Positions 7,208 through 12,289 of a stretch of DNA of 12,289 nucleotides are shown here, one piece after another; within the stretch, counting starts at the first letter, position 1; the number at the start of each line of letters is the position of its first letter. A program made the translations under genes and the position numbers. Source of the DNA: Eubacterium sp. (GTDB lineage: Bacteria > Bacillota_A > Clostridia > Lachnospirales > Lachnospiraceae); the NCBI GenBank assembly GCA_023663915.1, contig JAMPGN010000130.1, positions 1 to 12,289 of the forward strand, written 5' to 3'. The notes under the pieces are model-generated. The model was not told the DNA's origin. It did no database searches and saw only the letters and a program-made list of their open reading frames with translations.

Positions 7208-8518
7208 ATGTTCTTAGAGAAGAAAGAGGAAGACAAACTACATAAAGGAAGTGTGTTAGTCGGTTACGATCTGGGCGAAAAATATTCCCAGATCAGCTAT
7301 TGCATCTACGGACAGGAGGAAGTGGACACGGTTGCCACCATCGTAGGGACGAAGCAGTACAACATTCCCACAATGTTATGTAAACGCGAAGGTGTCAATC
7401 AATGGTTTTACGGCAAAGATGCCGTCAAGAATGCCGGCGAGGAAGCGATGATTCCCGTGGAAGGGCTTCTGGGACTTGCTCGCAAAGGGGACAAGGTCGA
7501 ACTGGATGGCGAGTCTTATGATCCGGTGGCGTTGCTTACCCTTTTCTTAAAGCGAAGCCTGACACTCTTAAATTTTATCACTACGACCGAGAAGATACAT
7601 GCAATCATGTTCACGGCGGATGAGCTGGACGATCGGATGGTGGAGGTGCTGACGCTTGCTGCGGCGAATCTTGGCTTGAAGACCACACATGTCTATCTGC
7701 AGAGCCATACGGAGAGTTTTTACTCTTTTATGCTGCACCAGCCGCCGGAATTATGGACTTATCAGGCGCTTGCCTGTGAGCATGACGGCTTGCGTCTTAA
7801 GACATATCGGATGGAGTGTAATAAAAGAACGACGCCTATCGTAGTGCTGATTGAGGAGCAGATCTATGATACGCTGGTCATTCCCGAAGATACGGAGGAC
7901 GAGGAGACAAAGCAGGGAGCTTATCGTCTGGCGGATGAGCGTTTCTTAGGAATTTTGCAGAAAATGTGTGAGGGCCGGATCATATCCTCAGTATATTTGC
8001 TGGGTGATGGATTTCGGGAAAGCTGGAATACGCGTTCTTTACAATTTCTCTGCCATAATAGGAGAGTTTTTCAAGGGAACAACCTTTTCAGCAGGGGAGC
8101 ATGTTATGGTCTACTGGAAAAATTAGAACCCAGTGAGGCAGGTAGCAGACATGTATTCTTAGGAAAAGACAAGTTGAAGGCCAATATCGGAATGAATGTC
8201 CTGCGGCAGGGGAAGGAATCTTATTATGCACTGTTAGATGCTGGGGAGAATTGGTATGAGGTCACGAAGAAATGCGAGTTTCTCCTGCAGGGGGACAGAG
8301 AGATTGCGTTTGTGATCACGCCGCTTACAGGCAAAAAGATAGAGATGCGAAAGATGCCACTCGGCGGCAGTAAGAGCAGTGCGCCTTTTACGAGATATCG
8401 GCTGGAGATGTCGATGAGTGCGCCGGAGACTGTGAGGGTCAAGGTGTCTGATCTCGGATTTGGGGAGTTATTTGCGTCAACGGATCAGGTGTGGGAGCAG
8501 TTTTTTGACCTGCCTTAA
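7208..8518 (+). CDS. DUF5716 family protein, Hsp70/actin-like (ASKHA) fold
   Basis: A 436-residue protein. The start is clear: TAGGAGG (7197-7203) precedes ATG with a 4-base gap and overlaps the stop of DUF5717. I recognise it as DUF5716, whose N-terminus resembles Hsp70-like ATPases. Seen here: a phosphate-1-like VGYDLGEKYSQ (18-28), an Hsp70-like YGKDAVKNA (68-76), an adenosine-motif-like SVYLLGDGF (261-269) and RGACYG (296-301). The expected phosphate-2 region (about 187-200, ACEHDGLRLKTY) has only one Gly, so ATP binding or hydrolysis may be weak or lost. Residues about 316-436 form a beta-rich C-terminal domain ending VKVSDLGFGELF, perhaps like the Hsp70 substrate-binding beta domain. 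The helical lid of classic DnaK is absent. It is cytosolic by sequence. A chaperone-like or scaffolding partner of DUF5717 is inference from adjacency. Confidence 0.82.
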   Translation: MFLEKKEEDKLHKGSVLVGYDLGEKYSQISYCIYGQEEVDTVATIVGTKQYNIPTMLCKREGVNQWFYGKDAVKNAGEEAMIPVEGLLGLARKGDKVELDGESYDPVALLTLFLKRSLTLLNFITTTEKIHAIMFTADELDDRMVEVLTLAAANLGLKTTHVYLQSHTESFYSFMLHQPPELWTYQALACEHDGLRLKTYRMECNKRTTPIVVLIEEQIYDTLVIPEDTEDEETKQGAYRLADERFLGILQKMCEGRIISSVYLLGDGFRESWNTRSLQFLCHNRRVFQGNNLFSRGACYGLLEKLEPSEAGSRHVFLGKDKLKANIGMNVLRQGKESYYALLDAGENWYEVTKKCEFLLQGDREIAFVITPLTGKKIEMRKMPLGGSKSSAPFTRYRLEMSMSAPETVRVKVSDLGFGELFASTDQVWEQFFDLP

Positions 8519-8557
8519 AGATAACAGGCAAAGATACGGAAAGGTGTGACTGTGGTC

Positions 8558-9406
8558 ATGAGTCAGATGATTTTGGGAACGGGCACATATGCCCGCAAAC
8601 CATACCATGTCGAAAAGTTTTATGTAAACCTATATTCGATCGAAGAACTGTGCTACCTTCTGGTTGATAAGGCGGAATTGCTAGACCAGGATATCATGCA
8701 GCGCGATCTAGTGCAATGGATGGATGAACAGTGCGGGCTGAATGAATTGGCGCACACGCTGTATTCCTTGTTAAATCAGAATGGTTCTCTCGTGGCTTTT
8801 GTGGGAACAATATTGGAATATGTGAATCTGTACCCGGAAGAGGTGAATGCACAGACCCAGCAGACCGTCAAGGGCAATGAGGGATTAAATCCCTATGAGC
8901 GCAGAAAAGCGAAAGCGGATTATATGTTGGAGAATCGAAAGTATTACATGGCTTTGAAACAGTATTACAGCCTGATCGGGCAGATACCGGAGTCAGACAG
9001 GATACTGCGCAGTGCTGTTTTGCATAACATGGGTGTGGCGTGTGCCCAGATGTTTATGTTTAGGCAGGCGGCGGATTGGTTTCTAGGTGCGTATGCAGAG
9101 GACAGGAACGAAGAGAGCCTTGCGATGTATCTGGCGTCCTTGCGAATGCATTACGAAGAGAAAGAATATATTGCTTTTATTGCACAGCATCCGGAATACC
9201 ATGACGTTTCCCTCAAGGTGGAGAGACGGATAGAACAGGCGACGGGACAATTTGAGGGGACGGATGAGAATCGAATGCTTTTTACCTTGCAGGTGTTTAA
9301 GGAAGAGGGAAGCGGTATGGGTGGCAGTGATGTCCAGTATTATCAGGAGATCGAGAGGCTGACGGCTGGTTTGAAAGAGAAGTATCGGGAATACGTTGTT
9401 TCATAA
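8558..9406 (+). CDS. TPR-like helical protein, unknown function
   Basis: About 282 residues from ATG 8558. The frame also offers GTG at 8546 and 8552: GGAAAGG (8538-8544) is 7 bases from GTG 8552, the better spacing, and 13 from the ATG, so the start is uncertain by a few codons. The N-terminal third (KFYVNLYSIEELCYLLV, then LDQDIMQRDL) looks like an alpha-helical bundle. About residues 118-196 read as TPR-like helix pairs (YMALKQYYSLIGQ, LHNMGVACAQMFMFRQAADWF). The C-terminus is helical and charged. There is no signal peptide or membrane segment. I recall similar proteins next to DUF5716/DUF5717 genes in Lachnospiraceae, but they have no assigned function. It starts 39 bases after DUF5716 and ends 10 bases before the next gene, consistent with one operon. 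A protein-protein adaptor is the likely role (inference). Confidence 0.75.
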   Translation: MSQMILGTGTYARKPYHVEKFYVNLYSIEELCYLLVDKAELLDQDIMQRDLVQWMDEQCGLNELAHTLYSLLNQNGSLVAFVGTILEYVNLYPEEVNAQTQQTVKGNEGLNPYERRKAKADYMLENRKYYMALKQYYSLIGQIPESDRILRSAVLHNMGVACAQMFMFRQAADWFLGAYAEDRNEESLAMYLASLRMHYEEKEYIAFIAQHPEYHDVSLKVERRIEQATGQFEGTDENRMLFTLQVFKEEGSGMGGSDVQYYQEIERLTAGLKEKYREYVVS

Positions 9407-9410
9407 GGAG
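9405..9410 (+). promoter_or_regulatory. Ribosome binding site fixing the start at 9417
   Basis: AAGGAG overlaps the TAA of the TPR-like gene (9404-9406) and sits 6 bases before ATG 9417. This places the start there rather than at the in-frame TTG at 9396, and suggests the two genes are translationally coupled. Confidence 0.8.
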
Positions 9411-9416
9411 ATTGCA

Positions 9417-10601
9417 ATGGGTTGGTTCAAGAAGTTAATTGACAGATTTCGCAGGGGAGACGGGTCTGACGAATACGATGAAGAGTGGGAAGAGGAGGAA
9501 GCCACTCACCAGATCGATTATCATAACAAAGAGCAGAGGATGGACTATGTCAAAAATTGTCTGGAAAAGATGGCAGATGCCACGCGCGAATTGGAAAACC
9601 TGACGTTTGAATATGACATGGTAACTTCTTATCTGAGAGATATGGAAGAGATCGAGGCGCTTCCACCGGAGGAGAGTGAAGTTCTCAAAGAGTGTGCGAA
9701 GAGAGTGTCACTTTTGCAGGATAGCAAGGCAGATTTCATGGAGCGTCCCCGCAGGATCAGCGATGAGAAATACCAGCAGATGGAACGGATCGCTGACGAG
9801 GTGGAGGAAGGTTATCAGAAACTGACGGAGGCGGAAGAGTATCAAGATCTGATCAGACAGGATCTAAATCGGTTAGAAGGGGAGAAACATGCCTATCTAT
9901 ATCGGAAAAATGAAGTAATGCACATTATATCCGACACGAGGGGCATGGCAATCATCTGTGTGGCAGCATTGGGATTATGTATCCTGCTGCTTCTGCTCTT
10001 ACAGTATTTCCTGGATATGGACACACACGCCGGATATCTTGTGACGGCGGCAGCTGCAGCGCTTGCGATCACGCTGATCTATGTGAAGCATTTGGATGCC
10101 AGACGGGAGCTTCACCGTGTGGAGACAGGAATCAACAAGATCATTCTTTTGCAGAACAAGGTAAAGATCCGGTATGTCAACAACACGAACCTGCTCGATT
10201 ATCTGTATTTGAAATACGGCGTATCCAGTGCGCAGGAATTAATGCAGTTGTGGGAGTATTATAAGGTCGAGAGGGAAGAACGTGAGAGATTCCGCAGGGC
10301 GGAACTTGATTTAGACTACAACGAACAGGAACTTCTGCAGATATTAAAGCGTTATCAGATCAAAGATCCGGCGGTGTGGCTGCACCAGACGGAGGCGATC
10401 TTGGACCATAAAGAAATGGTGGAGATACGCCACAATCTGATTATCCGAAGGCAGTCATTACGCCGACGCATGGATTACAACAAAGAAGTGGTGGCGGGCG
10501 GCTCACAGAAAGAGATCAAGGCGTTGGTGGAGAAGTATCCACAGTACGCTAAGGAGATTATGGCATCGGTCGAGGAGTATGAGAAGAAATTTGCAAATTA
10601 G
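9417..10601 (+). CDS. Coiled-coil membrane protein with a transmembrane hairpin
   Basis: A 394-residue protein of no family I recognise. The layout is nearly symmetric: a basic N-terminal patch (FKKLIDRFRR); a strongly acidic stretch about 16-30; a charged helical coiled coil about 38-172; two hydrophobic segments about 177-199 (VAALGLCILLLLLLQYF) and 206-223 (GYLVTAAAAALAITLIYV) separated by a short turn; then a second charged coiled coil about 225-356 and a helical tail. With no cleavable signal and a very short turn, both coiled coils should face the cytoplasm, with only a tiny loop outside. The protein would then be the membrane anchor of the operon products (inference). The layout loosely recalls chain-length or septation-type membrane coiled coils, but I see no specific motif. 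The gene is last of the tight four-gene cluster; purF follows after 83 bases. Confidence 0.8.
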   Translation: MGWFKKLIDRFRRGDGSDEYDEEWEEEEATHQIDYHNKEQRMDYVKNCLEKMADATRELENLTFEYDMVTSYLRDMEEIEALPPEESEVLKECAKRVSLLQDSKADFMERPRRISDEKYQQMERIADEVEEGYQKLTEAEEYQDLIRQDLNRLEGEKHAYLYRKNEVMHIISDTRGMAIICVAALGLCILLLLLLQYFLDMDTHAGYLVTAAAAALAITLIYVKHLDARRELHRVETGINKIILLQNKVKIRYVNNTNLLDYLYLKYGVSSAQELMQLWEYYKVEREERERFRRAELDLDYNEQELLQILKRYQIKDPAVWLHQTEAILDHKEMVEIRHNLIIRRQSLRRRMDYNKEVVAGGSQKEIKALVEKYPQYAKEIMASVEEYEKKFAN

Positions 10602-10684
10602 GGGAATCCGCAGGGCGTGGGTATACGGTAACTGCAAATGTGGAAGATTTGCATAAATGTACATGACGCGGGAGAGGATTCAGG

Positions 10685-12121
10685 ATGAATACAGTGACGG
10701 AACAGACAGACAAGTTAGGCGAGGAGTGCGGCGTATTCGGAATCTATGATTTCGACGGCAGCGATGTGGCATCCACGATTTATTACGGGCTGTTTGCATT
10801 ACAGCACAGAGGGCAGGAGAGCTGCGGGATCGCGGTGAGTGATACCACAGGACCGAAGGGCAAAGTCTTAAGCGCAAAAGAAATGGGGCTGTTAAATGAG
10901 AACTTTACCCCGGACACGCTTGAGAAGCTCAAAGGCGATATCGGCGTAGGGCATGTGCGTTATTCGACGACGGGCAGCAGTACGAGGGAGAACGCCCAGC
11001 CGCTTGTGCTAAATTATGTAAAAGGAACGCTGGGGCTGGCGCATAACGGCAATCTGATCAACGCTGGAAAGCTGCGGCATGAGCTGGAATATTCCGGCGC
11101 GATCTTTCAGACGACGATCGACTCCGAGGTCATCGCTTACCATATTGCAAGAGAGCGTTTGAATAGTAAGAGTGTCGAGGAGGCGGTAGGGCGTGCCATG
11201 CATAAGATTAAGGGCGCGTATTCTTTAATCGTCATGTCACCCCGCAAGCTGATCGGGGCAAGAGACCCTTACGGTTTTAGACCCCTGTGCATCGGAAAAA
11301 GAGACCACGCCTATATTCTCGCATCGGAGACCTGTGCGTTAGATACAATCGGCGCGGAGTTCGTGAGGGATGTGGAGCCGGGCGAGATTGTCACGATATC
11401 GCCGGACAAAGGGATCGAGTCGGATCGGAGTATGTGTCTGCCGAAGGAAAAGCATGGCAGATGTATTTTTGAGTATATTTATTTTGCCAGACCGGACAGC
11501 CGTATTGACGGCGTCAGCGTCTACGATTCCCGCGTTATGGCGGGGAAATTTCTGGCGATGGATTCACCCGTTGAGGCTGATCTGGTCGTGGGTGTTCCGG
11601 AGTCGGGCAACTGTGCCGCATTGGGATATTCCATGCAGTCGGGTATTCCCTACGGGCAGGCATTTGTGAAAAATACTTATGTGGGGCGCACGTTTATCAA
11701 GCCGGGGCAGAAGAGCCGCGAGAGCAGCGTACAGGTCAAGCTAAACGCAATCCGGGAAGCGGTGGACGGCAGGCGCATCATTATGATTGACGATTCCATT
11801 GTCCGGGGAACGACCTCGGACCGCATCGTCAGAATGCTTCGTGATGCGGGAGCAAAAGAGGTGCATATGCGGGTGAGTTCCCCGCCTTTTCTGTGGCCGT
11901 GCTATTTTGGTACGGATGTGCCGGCGAGGGAGCAGTTGATTGCTTATGAGCGGTCTGTGGAGGAAATCTGCAAGGTGATTGGGGCGGATTCGCTAGGGTA
12001 TCTTAAGGTGGAGAGGCTCTCGGAGATTGCGGGCGGACTTGAGATTTGTACAGGATGTTTTACGGGGAAGTATCCGCTTGAGGCACCGGTGGGGGATATC
12101 CGGGGTGAGTATGAAGGGTGA
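10685..12121 (+). CDS. purF: Amidophosphoribosyltransferase
   Basis: Glutamine PRPP amidotransferase, which makes 5-phosphoribosylamine from PRPP and glutamine, the first committed step of de novo purine synthesis. The protein is 478 residues, close to the Bacillus enzyme (476). A 14-residue propeptide precedes Cys15 (EECGVFGI), the Ntn-type nucleophile exposed after processing. The glutaminase domain is about 15-245 (LQHRGQES, GHVRYSTTG, AHNGNL). The phosphoribosyltransferase domain follows, with the PRPP loop IIMIDDSIVRGTTS (365-378). Cys260, Cys406, Cys455 and Cys458 match the four ligands of the 4Fe-4S cluster of the Bacillus-type enzyme, so it is probably oxygen sensitive. GGAGAGG (10671-10677) lies 7 bases before ATG. 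The 83 bases upstream show no convincing promoter or terminator and only a weak 6-bp stem (GCAAAT/ATTTGC, 10634-10652), so read-through from the preceding operon is possible. No other pur gene is in view. Confidence 0.97.
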   Translation: MNTVTEQTDKLGEECGVFGIYDFDGSDVASTIYYGLFALQHRGQESCGIAVSDTTGPKGKVLSAKEMGLLNENFTPDTLEKLKGDIGVGHVRYSTTGSSTRENAQPLVLNYVKGTLGLAHNGNLINAGKLRHELEYSGAIFQTTIDSEVIAYHIARERLNSKSVEEAVGRAMHKIKGAYSLIVMSPRKLIGARDPYGFRPLCIGKRDHAYILASETCALDTIGAEFVRDVEPGEIVTISPDKGIESDRSMCLPKEKHGRCIFEYIYFARPDSRIDGVSVYDSRVMAGKFLAMDSPVEADLVVGVPESGNCAALGYSMQSGIPYGQAFVKNTYVGRTFIKPGQKSRESSVQVKLNAIREAVDGRRIIMIDDSIVRGTTSDRIVRMLRDAGAKEVHMRVSSPPFLWPCYFGTDVPAREQLIAYERSVEEICKVIGADSLGYLKVERLSEIAGGLEICTGCFTGKYPLEAPVGDIRGEYEG

Positions 12122-12168
12122 GAGTGGATTCGGGAATATTGATGAAAGCGGACGCGTCTGACCGTATA

Positions 12169-12289
12169 TAGTTGTCTTAAGGACGCGCTTTCGCTCGGTT
12201 CCAAACGCAGCGGTACTAAGCTCGAAAGCTGCTTTGCAGCTTTTACCTCGCTAAGTACCGGCGTTTTCCAACGGTCCTTATGACAACTA
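12169..12289. repeat. Nested palindromic element with terminal inverted repeats
   Basis: The ends TAGTTGTCTTAAGGAC (12169-12184) and GTCCTTATGACAACTA (12274-12289) are inverted repeats with one mismatch in 16. Inside, AAACGC (12203-12208) pairs with GCGTTT (12261-12266), CGGTACT (12211-12217) with AGTACCG (12254-12260), and a perfect 8-bp hairpin AAAGCTGC/GCAGCTTT (12225-12232, 12236-12243, TTT loop) forms the tip. The left arm has extra bases (about 12185-12195) that can fold as GCG/CGC. The whole unit could fold into one long branched stem. It starts 48 bases after the purF stop, has no reading frame, and may continue past the window edge. It resembles a MITE or extragenic palindromic unit and could also act as an RNA 3' structure. 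Confidence 0.75.

Noticed and set aside
9396..9416. Upstream TTG start of the coiled-coil gene
   Set aside because: It lies inside the end of the TPR-like gene without a binding site, whereas AAGGAG is ideally placed for ATG 9417.
3636..10601. The cluster as an anti-phage defence system
   Set aside because: No nuclease, protease, toxin, NTPase of a defence type or mobile-element context is visible; an Hsp70-like fold alone does not support it.
10634..10652. GCAAAT/ATTTGC stem as a terminator or a purine riboswitch before purF
   Set aside because: The stem is short and AT-rich with no T-run, and the leader is too short and lacks the three-way junction of a purine riboswitch.
12150..12187. 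GGACGCG repeated at 12150 and 12181 and the GACGCGTC palindrome as operator sites
   Set aside because: The words are short, lie after the purF stop with no following gene in view, and one copy falls within the palindromic element.

Overview
The window reads as part of a chromosome from a Gram-positive, gut-type Clostridia, most likely a Lachnospiraceae member. The evidence is the adjacent DUF5717 and DUF5716 family genes (a pairing I associate from memory with Lachnospiraceae), strong AGGAGG-type ribosome binding sites, a Bacillus-type PurF with a processed N-terminus and four Fe-S cysteines, a secreted GH51 arabinofuranosidase, and a SpoIID-like protein that suggests a spore former. Base composition is moderate and even by eye (not computed). 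There is no integrase, transposase, phage gene, CRISPR array, tRNA or rRNA.

Layout. (1) Bases 1-2098, plus strand: a GH51 alpha-L-arabinofuranosidase whose 5' end lies outside the window, followed by an intrinsic terminator. (2) Bases about 2100-2255: a convergent intergenic region with an intrinsic terminator, two short palindromes and a second strong hairpin that overlaps the stop codon of the next gene. (3) Bases 2254-3531, minus strand: a cytosolic-looking protein with a SpoIID/LytB-like domain and a peptidoglycan-binding domain. (4) Bases 3573-3623: a short divergent region with an extended -10 promoter that reads into the next operon. (5) Bases 3636-10601, plus strand: four tightly packed genes, namely DUF5717 (Ig-like and helical-repeat scaffold), DUF5716 (Hsp70/actin-like fold), a TPR-like helical protein, and a coiled-coil protein with a transmembrane hairpin. 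(6) Bases 10685-12121, plus strand: purF, 83 bases further on with no clear terminator between. (7) Bases 12169-12289: a nested palindromic element with near-perfect terminal inverted repeats that reaches the window end.

How the genes work together. The GH51 enzyme probably takes part in scavenging arabinose-containing plant polysaccharides outside the cell, and PurF makes the first committed step of purine synthesis. Neither explains the central four-gene cluster, which is the candidate undescribed system. It combines one membrane-anchored coiled-coil protein, one Hsp70-like protein with a weak phosphate-2 motif, and two repeat scaffolds, all without signal peptides. A cytoplasmic complex docked at the membrane would fit this composition, but that is inference; no enzymatic activity or substrate can be read from the sequence.
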